Positions 27,107 to 36,931 of a DNA stretch of 64,000 bases are shown one piece after another; within the stretch, counting starts at the first letter, position 1, and each line of letters opens with the position of its first letter. Both the position numbers and the translations under genes were made by a program. The stretch lies in NCBI RefSeq assembly GCF_003688285.1, contig NZ_RCNT01000002.1, positions 62,001 through 126,000 of the forward strand, given 5' to 3'. The notes below the pieces were generated by a model. That model searched no databases and had not been told where the DNA came from. It worked only from the letters and a program-made list of their open reading frames with translations. Origin of the DNA: Rhodophyticola porphyridii. Its GTDB lineage: Bacteria > Pseudomonadota > Alphaproteobacteria > Rhodobacterales > Rhodobacteraceae.

Positions 27107-27961
27107 ATGGCGAGAAATCTGGACATGACCGCGTTGCGCTCCTTTGTGACCGTTGCCGATGCCGGTGGCGTGACCAAGGCGAGCGGGTTTCTGAACCTGA
27201 CGCAGTCGGCCGTTTCGATGCAGCTGAAGCGGTTGGAGGAATCGATCGGCGTTTCGCTTCTTGATCGCACCGCGCGGCGCTTGTCGCTGACCGGCGCGGG
27301 GGAACAGATGCTGGGCTATGCCCGCCGCATGCTGGAGCTGAATGACGAGGTGTTGGGCCGTTTGACCGCCAATGAATACGAGGGCGAGCTGACCCTCGGC
27401 GTGCCCCATGACATCGTTTACCCGGCGATCCCGCAGGTGCTGCACCGGTTCAACGCCGCCTATCCGCGGATGAAGGTGCAACTGCTGTCCTCCTACACCT
27501 CGCGGCTGAAGGAGATGTTCAGCCGGGGGGAGGTCGACGTGATCCTCACGACCGAGAACAGTGCCGATCCGGGCGCGGAGACCCTGCGCGAGCGGTCGCT
27601 GATCTGGGTGGGCGCCGAGGATGGGCAGGTGTGGAAGCAGCGCCCGCTGCGGCTGGCTTTCGAGCATAACTGCATCTTCCGCAAATCGGTGCAGGGAGCG
27701 CTGGATGCAGCGGGGATCAGTTGGGAGATGGCCGTCGAAAGCGAAAGCACCCGGACCGTCGAAGCTTCGATCAGTGCCGATCTGGCGGTGCATGCCTGCA
27801 TCGAGGGGACCGAGCCGCCTTATGTGGAGCGGGTCGCCCATAACGGGGCTCTGCCCGACCTTCCGATGGTCAAGATCAACATGTACCGCGCCGATCTGGC
27901 CGGCGATGAGCCGACCCATGCTCTGACCGATCTGGTCCGTCAGGCGTTTCAGTCAGCCTGA
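27107..27961 (+). CDS. LysR-family transcriptional regulator
   Basis: A 284-residue regulator. The winged helix-turn-helix is at residues 7-65 (ALRSFVTVADAGGVTKASGF through QSAVSMQLKRLEESIGVSLL). The remaining part is the periplasmic-binding-like effector domain. The ATG at 27107 has CGGAG 7 nt upstream and is preferred over the ATG at 27074. Divergent placement beside the DUF1127 gene suggests it controls that gene and itself. The effector is unknown. It converges with the peptidoglycan-binding lipoprotein gene, 3 bases apart. Confidence 0.88.
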   Translation: MARNLDMTALRSFVTVADAGGVTKASGFLNLTQSAVSMQLKRLEESIGVSLLDRTARRLSLTGAGEQMLGYARRMLELNDEVLGRLTANEYEGELTLGVPHDIVYPAIPQVLHRFNAAYPRMKVQLLSSYTSRLKEMFSRGEVDVILTTENSADPGAETLRERSLIWVGAEDGQVWKQRPLRLAFEHNCIFRKSVQGALDAAGISWEMAVESESTRTVEASISADLAVHACIEGTEPPYVERVAHNGALPDLPMVKINMYRADLAGDEPTHALTDLVRQAFQSA

Positions 27962-27964
27962 GCG

Positions 27965-28516
27965 CTACCCGGCCTCGCCGCCCGCGGCGGCGGCCGGATC
28001 CCACACCGCAAGGCCCAGTTGCCGGGCGGCGGCCAGAGACAGGATCGGGCTGTCCAGCCCCTGCGGCGCCTGAAAGGCACGGATGGCACGGCGGGTGCGG
28101 GCATCCATAATACCGCTTGGCGGTCCGCGATAAAGATCGCGTGCGGCCAGCGCGCGTTGCAGGGTCGAGATGAATTCCGGATCGCCGATTTCCGCCTGAC
28201 ACGGGGTCTCGAACCACAGCTCACGGCGTTCGCGGACAATCTGCTGGCGGGTTTCGGTGATGAAAATGGCGGGTTCCCGCACCTCGCCCGCGCTGCCGAT
28301 CTGGGGCGGTTGCAGCATGATCTGGTCGGTGACGGTTTCAATAACCGCGGGCGTCGTTTCGCGCCCGTAGCAGGCGTTAGGATCGGCGCCCGGCGGGCCC
28401 ATGCCGCGGCTGACCTCGACCGTGTTGGGCGCGATCAGCCCGCTGATATCGGGTGTGGCCGCGGGGCCGCAGGCGGAAAGCGCCAGCAGGCCCGGAAAGA
28501 GGATACGAAGATACAC
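27965..28516 (-). CDS. Lipoprotein with a peptidoglycan-binding-like domain
   Basis: A 183-residue protein. The N-terminus VYLRILFPGLLALSAC is a lipoprotein signal peptide with the LSAC lipobox. The C-terminal 70 residues resemble a PG_binding_1 helical domain (EFISTLQRALAARDLYRGPP, then GIMDARTRRAIRAFQ). The start is GTG at 28516, with AGGA about 9-10 nt upstream; longer versions begin in sequence that looks like intergenic DNA. It probably sits in the outer membrane or periplasm. Function beyond cell-wall association is not known. Confidence 0.75.
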   Translation of the reverse strand: MYLRILFPGLLALSACGPAATPDISGLIAPNTVEVSRGMGPPGADPNACYGRETTPAVIETVTDQIMLQPPQIGSAGEVREPAIFITETRQQIVRERRELWFETPCQAEIGDPEFISTLQRALAARDLYRGPPSGIMDARTRRAIRAFQAPQGLDSPILSLAAARQLGLAVWDPAAAAGGEAG

Positions 28517-28671
28517 TGCGCGATTTTCCTGCCCGGTTGATCCGGTTTCGCGGCAGATTACAGGATTTCGACCGTCCGCGAAAGCGGTACGGCGCATGGC
28601 GCGGATCTGTGGGGCCGGAATGTCGCAGGTCGATTGGGGGCTGGAAAGGCCGCGCACGTCCCGCTACTTAA

Positions 28672-29027
<356 letters not shown>

Positions 29028-29028
<1 letters not shown>

Positions 29029-29822
29029 TGCTGCGGCGCACCGGCCTGGCCCTGTGGCTCTGCCTGTCGGGCGGCGCCGCGGCAGCCTGTACGGTTGCGC
29101 CCCACACCGTTACCGACATGCCCGAAAGCGTCGTCACCCATGACGGCCCGGGATTTTCGCGCGCGTGGTTCGACGGGGCCACCACCCGCTACGCGCATGC
29201 GGTGCTGGGCGACGGGATCGAGGCCACCCGGCTTCTGGTATCCTCCCCCACATCGACCCATGGCTGCGGTGTGCTGATCGCCCGGCTGGACGCCGATCAC
29301 GTCTTCGAGGATCTGGCGCCGCGTCTGAATGATCTGGACGGGGACGGGGCGCCGGAGGTGATCGTGGTGCGCACCCATGTGGATCGCGGGGCGCAACTGG
29401 CGATTTATGGCGATGCGGGCGATGGCGAGACCCTGCGCCTGATCGCCGCGACACCCTATATCGGGCAGACCCGGCGCTGGCTGGCCCCGATCGGCGTGGC
29501 GGATATGGACGGGGACGGCGCCATGGAAATCGCCTATATCGACCGCCCGCATCTGGCAAAAACCCTGCGGATCTGGCGCTACGACGAGGGAACGCTGCGC
29601 GAAGTGGCGGCGGCCTCGGGCCTCACCAACCACCGGATCGGCGAGGATTTCATCTCCGGCGGCATTCGCGACTGCGGCGCGGGCCCCCAGATCGTGACCG
29701 CGGATGCGGACTGGCGTCGCGTGGTGCTGACGACGCTGGCGCGCGACGGCAGCCTGAGCGCCCGGGCCGTGGCCGATTTCACCCCGCAGGCGATGGCGAA
29801 TGTCCTGTCCTGCCGGCGCTGA
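29028..29822 (+). CDS. Secreted FG-GAP/VCBS-like repeat protein
   Basis: A 264-residue protein with a Sec signal peptide (MLRRTGLALWLCLSGGAAAA). Two calcium-binding FG-GAP-like motifs are visible, LNDLDGDGAPEVIVV near 102 and GVADMDGDGAMEIAYI near 157, which suggests a partial beta-propeller. It is translated from the ferredoxin transcript (TGATG overlap). The physical link to a ferredoxin has no evident functional reason. The gene is followed by the aspS promoter. Confidence 0.78.
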
Positions 29823-29835
29823 CCGCCGCCCGGGG

Positions 29836-29864
29836 TTGACTTCGCCTGTCTGCCAAGGTGTATC
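29836..29864 (+). promoter_or_regulatory. Predicted aspS promoter
   Basis: TTGACT, a 17-nt spacer and TGTATC lie 36 bases before the aspS ATG. The position between the end of the VCBS-like gene and aspS fits. Confidence 0.5.
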
Positions 29865-29900
29865 GGCGCGAACCGCTTTTCCGATCCGAGGACGCCCCAG

Positions 29901-31679
29901 ATGCACGCCTATCGCAGCCATACCTGCGCCGACCTGAACAGCTCTCATGTAGGGCAGACCGTGCGTCTGGCCGGGTGGGTGCACCGGGTGCGCGACCACG
30001 GGGGAATCCTGTTCATCGACCTGCGCGATCACTACGGAATGACCCAGGTTCTGTGCGATCCCGACAGCCCGGTCTTCACGCAGATGGAGGCCGTGCGCTC
30101 GGAATGGTGCATCCGGATCGACGGAGAGGTGAAGGCCCGCGACGCCGATCTGGTGAACACCAGGATTCCAACCGGCGAAATCGAGGTCTTCGTCCGCGAT
30201 ATGGAGGTTCTGGGTGCTGCGGCAGAGTTGCCGCTGATGGTTTTCGGGGATCAGGAATACCCCGAGGAAACGCGGCTTCGCTACCGCTATCTGGACCTGC
30301 GGCGCGAGGTCATGCAGGAGAACATGAAGCTTCGCTCCGATGTGGTGGCCTCCATGCGGCGGCGGATGTGGGATATCGGCTTTCGCGAGTTTCAGACGCC
30401 GATCATCACCGCGTCCAGCCCCGAAGGCGCGCGCGACTTTCTGGTGCCGTCGCGGCTGCACCCGGGCAAGTTCTACGCGCTGCCCCAGGCCCCGCAGCAG
30501 TTCAAGCAGCTGTTGATGGTGTCCGGCTTTGACAAGTATTTCCAGATCGCGCCCTGCTTCCGTGACGAAGACCCCCGTGCCGACCGCTCGCCCACGGATT
30601 TCTATCAGCTCGATATGGAGATGAGCTTCGTCGAGCAGCAGGACGTGTTCGACACGATCCAGCCCGTCATCAAGGGCGTGTTCGAGGAGTTCGGAAACGG
30701 CGCCAAGGTCGATCAGGACTGGCCGCAGATCTCCTACAAGGATGCGGCGCTCTGGTACGGTACGGACAAGCCCGACCTGCGCAACCCGATCAGGATGCAA
30801 GTGGTCAGCGACCATTTCCGAGGCTCCGGTTTCGCGATTTTCGCCAAGCTGCTGGAACAGGACGGGACCGAGGTGCGCGCCATTCCCGCGCCCGGCGGAG
30901 GCAGCCGCAAGTTCTGTGACCGGATGAACAAGTTTGCACAGGAACAGGGCCTTCCGGGGATGGGCTATATCTTCTGGCGTGAAGTGGATCAGGGCGTCAT
31001 GGAGGCCGCGGGCCCGCTGGCCAAGAACATCGGCCCCGAGCGGACCGAGGCGATCCGGCAGCAACTGGGCCTCGGCGTCGGGGATGCAGCGTTCTTCCTC
31101 GCCGGCAAACCTTCGCAATTCGAGGCCGTTGCGGGCCGGGCCCGCGTGGTCATCGGCTCGGAGCTTGGCCTGACCGAGGAAAACCGCTTCGCCTTCGCGT
31201 GGATCGTGGATTTCCCGCTTTACGAGGCGGATGAGGAGACCGGGCGGGTCGACTTCTCCCACAACCCGTTCTCGATGCCGCAAGGCGGTATAGAGGCGCT
31301 CGACGGCGACCCGCTGGAGGTTCTGGGGTATCAGTACGATCTTGCTTGCAACGGTTACGAACTGGTTTCGGGCGCGATCCGGAACCATATTCCCGAGATC
31401 ATGTTCAAGGCATTCGCCGTTGCCGGCTATGACGAGGCCGAGGTGCGCAAACGCTTCGGCGGCATGGTCAACGCGTTCCAATACGGCGCGCCGCCTCATG
31501 GCGGTTGCGCGGCCGGGATCGACCGGATCGTGATGCTTCTGGCGGATACGGCCAATATCCGGGAGGTGATCCTGTTTCCGATGAACCAGCGGGCCGAAGA
31601 CCTGATGATGAACGCCCCGTCGGACCCCACAAGCGACCAGTTGATGGAACTGGGCCTTCGGGTTCTGCCGCAGGACTGA
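29901..31679 (+). CDS. aspS: Aspartyl-tRNA synthetase
   Basis: A 592-residue class II synthetase that charges tRNA-Asp. An N-terminal OB-fold anticodon-binding domain (about 1-110) contains [20 protein letters not shown]. Motif 2 is [22 protein letters not shown] (around 225-245), and motif 3 is [20 protein letters not shown] near the C-terminus. The large middle insertion typical of bacterial AspRS is present (about 290-420). Because GatCAB is encoded nearby, it may be non-discriminating, but this is not determined by the sequence. A hairpin follows the gene. Confidence 0.97.
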   Translation: MHAYRSHTCADLNSSHVGQTVRLAGWVHRVRDHGGILFIDLRDHYGMTQVLCDPDSPVFTQMEAVRSEWCIRIDGEVKARDADLVNTRIPTGEIEVFVRDMEVLGAAAELPLMVFGDQEYPEETRLRYRYLDLRREVMQENMKLRSDVVASMRRRMWDIGFREFQTPIITASSPEGARDFLVPSRLHPGKFYALPQAPQQFKQLLMVSGFDKYFQIAPCFRDEDPRADRSPTDFYQLDMEMSFVEQQDVFDTIQPVIKGVFEEFGNGAKVDQDWPQISYKDAALWYGTDKPDLRNPIRMQVVSDHFRGSGFAIFAKLLEQDGTEVRAIPAPGGGSRKFCDRMNKFAQEQGLPGMGYIFWREVDQGVMEAAGPLAKNIGPERTEAIRQQLGLGVGDAAFFLAGKPSQFEAVAGRARVVIGSELGLTEENRFAFAWIVDFPLYEADEETGRVDFSHNPFSMPQGGIEALDGDPLEVLGYQYDLACNGYELVSGAIRNHIPEIMFKAFAVAGYDEAEVRKRFGGMVNAFQYGAPPHGGCAAGIDRIVMLLADTANIREVILFPMNQRAEDLMMNAPSDPTSDQLMELGLRVLPQD

Positions 31680-31683
31680 CGAA

Positions 31684-31710
31684 AGGCTGCCCACTGATCC
31701 GGGGCAGCCT
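31684..31710. terminator. Hairpin after aspS
   Basis: AGGCTGCCC and GGGCAGCCT form a perfect 9-bp stem with a 9-nt loop. It lies between aspS and a convergent gene. There is no clear T run on the plus strand, so efficient termination is uncertain. Confidence 0.5.
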
Positions 31711-31737
31711 CATCATATCATTTGCTGCGTTCGGGCC

Positions 31738-32214
31738 TCAGTCCTCCAGCTTGTCCTTCTGCTTCTCCTCGACAAGCCCGCGCTCCTCGACCTTGCGTTT
31801 GCGGAAGCGCTCACCGAATTCCTCGTCCTGCTCCGCGCCGATGACCTTCTTGGCCCGGGCGAAGACCTCGTTTTCTTCCTCTTCCATATGATGTTCGTAT
31901 TCATCGCGGAGGGTCTTGAATTTGGTGAGCCAGCCGCCGGAAGACATGTCCATCTCGTTCAGTTCGTCCAGTAGGTCGTCTATCTGTGCATGCTCATGCA
32001 CCGAATGCCGCGCCGCATCCTGACCCCAGGTCTTGCTGATCAGCTTGGAATAGAATGTCTCTTCCTCGGCCGCGGAATGGGATTTGATCTCGTGATAGAA
32101 ACGGGTCCACGCGGCACGCCGTTCCTCGCTGTCGCCGGTGGTTTCGCCGAGACGCTCCATCAGGGCACGGTGAGTATCGTGATCTTTCTTGATCTCTTCA
32201 TAGATGGACGCCAT
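31738..32214 (-). CDS. Hemerythrin HHE-domain protein
   Basis: A 158-residue helical protein matching HHE/hemerythrin-like proteins. Possible di-iron ligands are in IKKDHDTHRALME, HSAAEEETFY, HSVHEHAQIDDLL and EYEHHMEEEENEVF. The C-terminal 30 residues are highly charged. Studied relatives respond to oxygen, NO or redox stress. AAGGAG lies 7 nt before the ATG. It is next to the bhc operon on the same strand but with about 80 bases between bhcD and it, so a link to the pathway is not implied. Confidence 0.86.
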   Translation of the reverse strand: MASIYEEIKKDHDTHRALMERLGETTGDSEERRAAWTRFYHEIKSHSAAEEETFYSKLISKTWGQDAARHSVHEHAQIDDLLDELNEMDMSSGGWLTKFKTLRDEYEHHMEEEENEVFARAKKVIGAEQDEEFGERFRKRKVEERGLVEEKQKDKLED

Positions 32215-32293
32215 CGGGGAACTCCTTTGCCTAGGACATCAGTCGCAAGGCAAACGCGGATTTACCCGCGTGGGTTCCCCGATGATGCCCGGT

Positions 32294-33289
32294 TTAAAGG
32301 GCCACGCGCGTCGCCGCCCCGCTTTTGCTGGCCAGATCGGCGGCGACCGATGCGACGGCAAGATCCTGCAGCCCCACCCCCGTGCCGTCGAAAAGCGTGA
32401 TCTCATCCCCGTCCGAGCGCCCGGGATGGGTGCCGTTGATGACATCGCCGATGGGCGTGATGTCGTTTTCGCGGATCTGGCCGGATTTCACCGCATGTTG
32501 CGCCTCGCCAAGGCTGATCGATTGCGCGATCTCGTCGGTGAAGACGGTGGCCGAGGCCAGGATTGCGGGGTCGACCTCCTGCTTGCCGACGGTGTCCGTG
32601 CCCATGCAGGCGATGTGCGTGCCTGGCTTGATCTGTGCCGCCATCAGCAACGGCTCGAACGCAGATGTGATGGTGATGATCACATCGGCCTCGGCGCCCA
32701 ACCGGTCGCGGTCGACCGCTTCGAACTCAAGCCCGAGCTCCGCGGCCACCTCGCCCAGTTTCGGCAGCATCTCGGGATGCGGATTCCAGGCAACGACCTT
32801 CTCGAAGGCGCGCTGCTCGGCTGCGGCCCGCAACTGGAAGGAGGATTGGTGGCCCGCCCCAACCATGCCCAGCACCTTGGCGTCCTTGCGCGCCAGATGC
32901 GCGATGGAGACCGAGGATGCCGCGGCGGTGCGCACCGCCGTCAGATAGTTACCACCCACCAGCGCCTTCAGCTTGCCGGTGTCCGGATCGAACAGGAACA
33001 CGGTGGACTGGTGGTTGGTCAGCCCCTTGTCCGCGTTGCCGGGCCAGTAGCCGCCGGATTTCAGGCCGAGCGTCAGCCCGGCCCGGTCGAAACCGGACTT
33101 GAAACCGTAAAGCGCATCCGCATGGCGGATCGCCTCGCGGATCACCGGGAAGTTGTAGGCATCCCCCCGCGCCATGGCGGCAAACACCTGCTCCACCGCC
33201 GTGAAGGCGTCGCCACGGCCCACCACCTGCTGGCACACCTCTTCCGAGACGATCACCAAGCCGTCCGTCACATCACCCATCGCATTCAT
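32294..33289 (-). CDS. bhcD: Iminosuccinate reductase (beta-hydroxyaspartate cycle)
   Basis: A 331-residue member of the ornithine cyclodeaminase/mu-crystallin family that, in the beta-hydroxyaspartate cycle, reduces iminosuccinate to L-aspartate with NADH. The nucleotide loop is GMVGAGHQSS (141-150). YGFKSGFDRAGLTLGLKSGGY and VGGNYLTAVRTAAAS are family blocks. Assignment to BhcD rather than an ornithine cyclodeaminase relies on its place as the last gene of bhcABCD. The ATG at 33289 is chosen because GGAGGAA is 7-8 nt upstream; a later ATG at 33280 is possible. It follows bhcC by 75 bases. Confidence 0.9.
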   Translation of the reverse strand: MNAMGDVTDGLVIVSEEVCQQVVGRGDAFTAVEQVFAAMARGDAYNFPVIREAIRHADALYGFKSGFDRAGLTLGLKSGGYWPGNADKGLTNHQSTVFLFDPDTGKLKALVGGNYLTAVRTAAASSVSIAHLARKDAKVLGMVGAGHQSSFQLRAAAEQRAFEKVVAWNPHPEMLPKLGEVAAELGLEFEAVDRDRLGAEADVIITITSAFEPLLMAAQIKPGTHIACMGTDTVGKQEVDPAILASATVFTDEIAQSISLGEAQHAVKSGQIRENDITPIGDVINGTHPGRSDGDEITLFDGTGVGLQDLAVASVAADLASKSGAATRVAL

Positions 33290-33364
33290 CCCAATTCCTC
33301 CATGGCGGGCAGGGGCGCACACGCCCCCGCCCGAAGCGTTCCAAAAACACGCAGATCCGACAGG

Positions 33365-34528
33365 TCAGTAGGCCTTGCCGCGCGCCGATACCGGCCAGAG
33401 CGTTTCCACCTTGCCGTTCCGCACGCCCACATACCAGTCATGGACATTGCAGGTCGGGTCGCAATGGCCGGGCACAAGCTTCAGCTTGTCATTGACCTTC
33501 AGGACGCCGTCCGGATCGGCAACCACCCCATGCTCATCCGAGCATTTGACGTATTCCACGTCCGTGCGCCCGAAAATCACCGGCAGGCCGCTGTCGACGG
33601 ATTGCGCCTTCAGACCGGCATCCACGATTGCCTTGTCCGCCTTGGCGTGGCTCATCACCGAGGTCAGGATGAACAGCGCGTTTTCCCATTCGCCCTGATC
33701 GATCCGTTGCCCGTTCTCGTCGAGGATACGCCCGTAATCGGCGTCCATGAACGCATAGCTGCCACACTGCAATTCATTGTAAACACCTGAATTGCTTTCG
33801 AAATAATAAGATCCGGTGCCGCCGCCGCCAACGATGTCGCAGGCGATGCCATCGGCTTTCAGCGTATCCACCGCGTCCTTCACCTGCGCCACAGCGATGT
33901 CGATCTTGGCCTTCCGGTCATCATAGCTGTCCATATGCTGCATCGCGCCCTGATAGGCCTGGATCCCGGCAAATTTCAGTCCGTCGGCCGCCTCAATGGC
34001 CTTGGCGATCTCCACCACTTCGGGTGTCGTGGTGACCCCGCAGCGGCCCGCACCGCAATCGATCTCCACCAGACATTCGATCTCGGTTCCGTGCCGGACG
34101 GCCGCCGCCGAGAGATCCGCGACATTGGCAAGGTCGTCAACGCAGCAGATCGTCCGCGCGCCAAGCTTGGGCAGACGGGCCAGACGGTCGATCTTGGCCG
34201 GGTCGCGCACCTGGTTGGAGACCAGCACATCCTTGATGCCGCCGCGGGCGAAGACCTCCGCCTCGCTCACCTTCTGGCAGCACACGCCGCAGGCGCCGCC
34301 CAGAACGACCTGCAACTGCGCCACATCGACGGATTTGTGCATCTTGCCATGCACCCGGTGGCGCATTCCGTGAGCCTTGGCGTAGTCGCCCATCTTCTTG
34401 ATGTTGCGTTCCAGCGCGTCCAGATCCAGCACCAGCGCCGGCGTCTGGATATCCGCCTCGTCCATGCCGATGGCGGCGGGGATGTCGTAGCCGACTTCAA
34501 GATCTTCGATTTTCACGTTCGCATTCAT
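33365..34528 (-). CDS. bhcC: Beta-hydroxyaspartate aldolase (D-threonine aldolase-like)
   Basis: A 387-residue PLP enzyme of the alanine-racemase-fold (DSD1/D-threonine aldolase) family. It condenses glycine and glyoxylate to (2R,3S)-beta-hydroxyaspartate in the cycle. The PLP lysine is probably Lys62 in VHGKMHKS. The C-terminal PGHCDPTCN is the metal-binding region seen in D-threonine aldolase-like enzymes. EIDCGAGRCG and GGGGTGSYYFES are typical. AAGGAGG precedes the ATG. It starts 13 bases after bhcB, consistent with operon transcription. Confidence 0.92.
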   Translation of the reverse strand: MNANVKIEDLEVGYDIPAAIGMDEADIQTPALVLDLDALERNIKKMGDYAKAHGMRHRVHGKMHKSVDVAQLQVVLGGACGVCCQKVSEAEVFARGGIKDVLVSNQVRDPAKIDRLARLPKLGARTICCVDDLANVADLSAAAVRHGTEIECLVEIDCGAGRCGVTTTPEVVEIAKAIEAADGLKFAGIQAYQGAMQHMDSYDDRKAKIDIAVAQVKDAVDTLKADGIACDIVGGGGTGSYYFESNSGVYNELQCGSYAFMDADYGRILDENGQRIDQGEWENALFILTSVMSHAKADKAIVDAGLKAQSVDSGLPVIFGRTDVEYVKCSDEHGVVADPDGVLKVNDKLKLVPGHCDPTCNVHDWYVGVRNGKVETLWPVSARGKAY

Positions 34529-34541
34529 GGGGTTATCCTCC

Positions 34542-35513
34542 TTACGCTGCCATCCAGGGCAGTTTGTCCATATCCACGTTGCCGCCGGTTATCACCACAC
34601 CGACCCGTTTGCCCCGGAACACGTCGGGGTTCTTCAGGATCGTGGCCAGCGGCACGGCGCAGCTTGGCTCCATCACGATCTTCATCCGCTGCCATGTGAG
34701 CTTCATCGCGTCGATGATCTCCTGCTCGGAGGCCGTCAGGATGTCGGTCACATGGTTCGACACGAAATGCCATGTGTTTTCCTTCAGCGGCACCTTTAGC
34801 CCGTCGGCGATGGTGACTGGCGCGTCATCGGCAATGATGCGACCTGCCTTGAAGCTGCGATAGGCATCGTCGGCCTGCTCCGGTTCGGCGGCGTAAATCT
34901 CCATATCCGGTGCGATGTTCGAAAGCGTCAGGCAGCAGCCCGAGATCATCCCGCCCCCGCCGATCGGGGCGATCACCGCGTCCAGATCGGAAACCTGCTC
35001 CACCAGTTCGCGCGAGCATGTTCCCTGGCCCGCGATCACGCGCGGGTCATTATAGGGGTGTACGAAATCGGCGCCGGTCTCTTCATGCACCTTCGCGAAA
35101 ACCTCTTCGCGGCTGCTGGTCGACGGCTCGCACTCGGTAATGATCCCGCCATAGCCGCGTACCGCCGCCTTCTTCGCCTCGGGCGCCGTGCGGGGCATCA
35201 CCACATGGCACGGAATGCCGCGCCGGCCCGCGGCGTAGCTGAGCGACAGCGCGTGGTTTCCGGACGAATGCGTCGCGACACCTTTTGCCGCCATCTCCTC
35301 GGAGAGCCCGAAGACCGCGTTCGACGCGCCACGCACCTTGAACGCGCCGGCCTTCTGGAAGTTCTCGCATTTGAAGAACAGCTCGGCGCCCGTCAGCTCG
35401 TTGAAATAGCTCGATGTCAGAACCGGCGTGCGATGGATATGGGGCGCAATCCGCTCATGCGCCTGCAACACATCGTCGAATGTGGGCAAGGGTCGTTCTG
35501 TCATGTCTTTCAT
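34542..35513 (-). CDS. bhcB: Beta-hydroxyaspartate dehydratase (threonine dehydratase-like)
   Basis: A 323-residue fold type II PLP enzyme. It removes water from beta-hydroxyaspartate, giving iminosuccinate. The PLP Lys59 lies in the AGAFKVRGA motif, the substrate loop is SSGNH (83-87), and the phosphate-binding loop is PIGGGGMISG. The fold resembles threonine/serine dehydratases and serine racemase, and family name alone would give threonine dehydratase; the operon context gives the specific call. The start at 35513 has GGAGGAGAG upstream; a second ATG at 35504 is possible. It begins 13 bases after bhcA. Confidence 0.92.
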   Translation of the reverse strand: MKDMTERPLPTFDDVLQAHERIAPHIHRTPVLTSSYFNELTGAELFFKCENFQKAGAFKVRGASNAVFGLSEEMAAKGVATHSSGNHALSLSYAAGRRGIPCHVVMPRTAPEAKKAAVRGYGGIITECEPSTSSREEVFAKVHEETGADFVHPYNDPRVIAGQGTCSRELVEQVSDLDAVIAPIGGGGMISGCCLTLSNIAPDMEIYAAEPEQADDAYRSFKAGRIIADDAPVTIADGLKVPLKENTWHFVSNHVTDILTASEQEIIDAMKLTWQRMKIVMEPSCAVPLATILKNPDVFRGKRVGVVITGGNVDMDKLPWMAA

Positions 35514-35526
35514 TCTCTCCTCCCTC

Positions 35527-36717
35527 TTACGCGGCCGATTTCAGCGTGGCGGCCCGCGATGTGCGGAAATACTCCTGGGCGGCGGAGACGCCGTCGCCCA
35601 ACTCGATGGGGTAGTTCAGATCGGCCATCGCCATCTCGATCGTGGCCAGCCCGGACAGCACCATGACATCGGTCAGCGAGCCCAGATGCCCGATCCGGAA
35701 GGCCTTGCCGTTCATCTCGCCCAGACCGACGCCGAAGCTGACGCCATAGGCCTTGAAGGCATGATCGGTCAGCGCGTTGCTGTTGAATCCCTTGGGCACG
35801 TAAATGGCGCTGACCGTGTCGGAGTAAAGCTCGGGCGATTGCGCCACAAGCTGCAGGCCCCATCCGCGGACTGCCCTACGCACACCTTCTGCAAGACGAT
35901 GATGGCGCGCATAGACGTTTTCCAGACCTTCCTCGGCCAGCATCTTCAGGCTTTCGCGCATGCCATAGATCAGTTGCAGCGGTGGCGTGTAGGGGAAGCC
36001 GCCTGTCGCGTTCGACTGCATCATGTCGCGGAAATCGAAAAATGTGCGGGGCAGGGTGGCATCGTCCATCGCCGCCAGAGCCTTGGGGCTCGCGGCCAGA
36101 ATGGCCATGCCTGTGGCCAGCATGAAGCCCTTCTGGCTGCCGGAGACGGCAATATCCACGCCCCAGGCATCCATTTCGAACGGCATCGAGGCAAGCGAAC
36201 TGACGCAATCCACCAGCAACAGGGCCGGGTGATCGGCGGCATCCATCGCCCCGCGGACCTCCCCGATGTCGGATTTCACGCCGGTCGCCGTCTCGTTATG
36301 GGTGACGAGCACCGCCTTGATCGCGTGGACGCTATCGGCCCTCAGAGCCTCTTCGAACCTGTCGGCCGGTGCACCGGCGCCCCAGTCGCATTCGATGATG
36401 CGGACATCCAGCCCGTGGCGCTGACACATGTCGATCCAGCGATGACTGAACATGCCGTAGCGCGCGACCAGAACCGTGTCGCCCGGACTCAGCGTGTTTG
36501 TGATCGCCGCTTCCCATCCGCCCGTTCCGGAGGCGGGGAAGGTGATGACATGACCGGTTTTGGTGCCGAAGACCTCCTTGCAGCCGTCGAGCACGGGCAG
36601 AAGTGTATCCACGAAATCCGGTGCGCGATGGTCGCGGGTCTGCACCTGCATCGCATGGCGCAGCCGATCCGGCATGTTGGTTGGGCCGGGGATGAACAAA
36701 GGGTTCTGGTCGGACAT
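35527..36717 (-). CDS. bhcA: L-aspartate:glyoxylate aminotransferase
   Basis: A 396-residue class V aminotransferase. It transfers the amino group of aspartate to glyoxylate, giving oxaloacetate and glycine. The PLP lysine is Lys196 in SGSQKGFML; ASGTGGWEAAI near 62 and HNETATGV near 149 are cofactor-site blocks. The family also includes alanine-glyoxylate and serine-glyoxylate aminotransferases, and this protein would be called one of those by name alone. GGAGGAGATC precedes the ATG. It is the first gene of bhcABCD and is divergent from bhcR. Confidence 0.92.
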   Translation of the reverse strand: MSDQNPLFIPGPTNMPDRLRHAMQVQTRDHRAPDFVDTLLPVLDGCKEVFGTKTGHVITFPASGTGGWEAAITNTLSPGDTVLVARYGMFSHRWIDMCQRHGLDVRIIECDWGAGAPADRFEEALRADSVHAIKAVLVTHNETATGVKSDIGEVRGAMDAADHPALLLVDCVSSLASMPFEMDAWGVDIAVSGSQKGFMLATGMAILAASPKALAAMDDATLPRTFFDFRDMMQSNATGGFPYTPPLQLIYGMRESLKMLAEEGLENVYARHHRLAEGVRRAVRGWGLQLVAQSPELYSDTVSAIYVPKGFNSNALTDHAFKAYGVSFGVGLGEMNGKAFRIGHLGSLTDVMVLSGLATIEMAMADLNYPIELGDGVSAAQEYFRTSRAATLKSAA

Positions 36718-36931
36718 GGCACGATCTCCTCCGTGATGCTGAAGCTGTTATAGCAGTCCGACGACCAGTTGCAATTTTTTCGAAAGTGTTTTTCATTTTC
36801 AGATGAATCAAGCTATACCTCTGTATATAAACAATAAAGAGTTTTCCACTAATCTCTTTCAATATTCCATTGAAAATATTTTTCAGAATGATAGGTCTGT
36901 GGCGAGGCTCGCAGCAAGTGGAGATGTGGTC
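36718..36931. promoter_or_regulatory. AT-rich bhcA/bhcR control region
   Basis: A stretch of 214 bases between the divergent starts, much richer in A+T than its surroundings (roughly 36760-36890). It holds a perfect 7-bp palindrome TTTCAAT-N5-ATTGAAA at 36857-36875 and a weaker GAAA-N5-TTTC at 36782-36794. TATATAAAC-like sequence near 36825 may be a -10 region for bhcR. The palindrome is a likely site for the dimeric IclR-type regulator. Confidence 0.55.

Noticed and set aside
32294-35513. Naming bhcD, bhcC and bhcB ornithine cyclodeaminase, D-threonine aldolase and threonine dehydratase
   Set aside because: The order bhcA-B-C-D with a divergent IclR gene and the motifs fit the beta-hydroxyaspartate cycle better than unrelated amino-acid enzymes.
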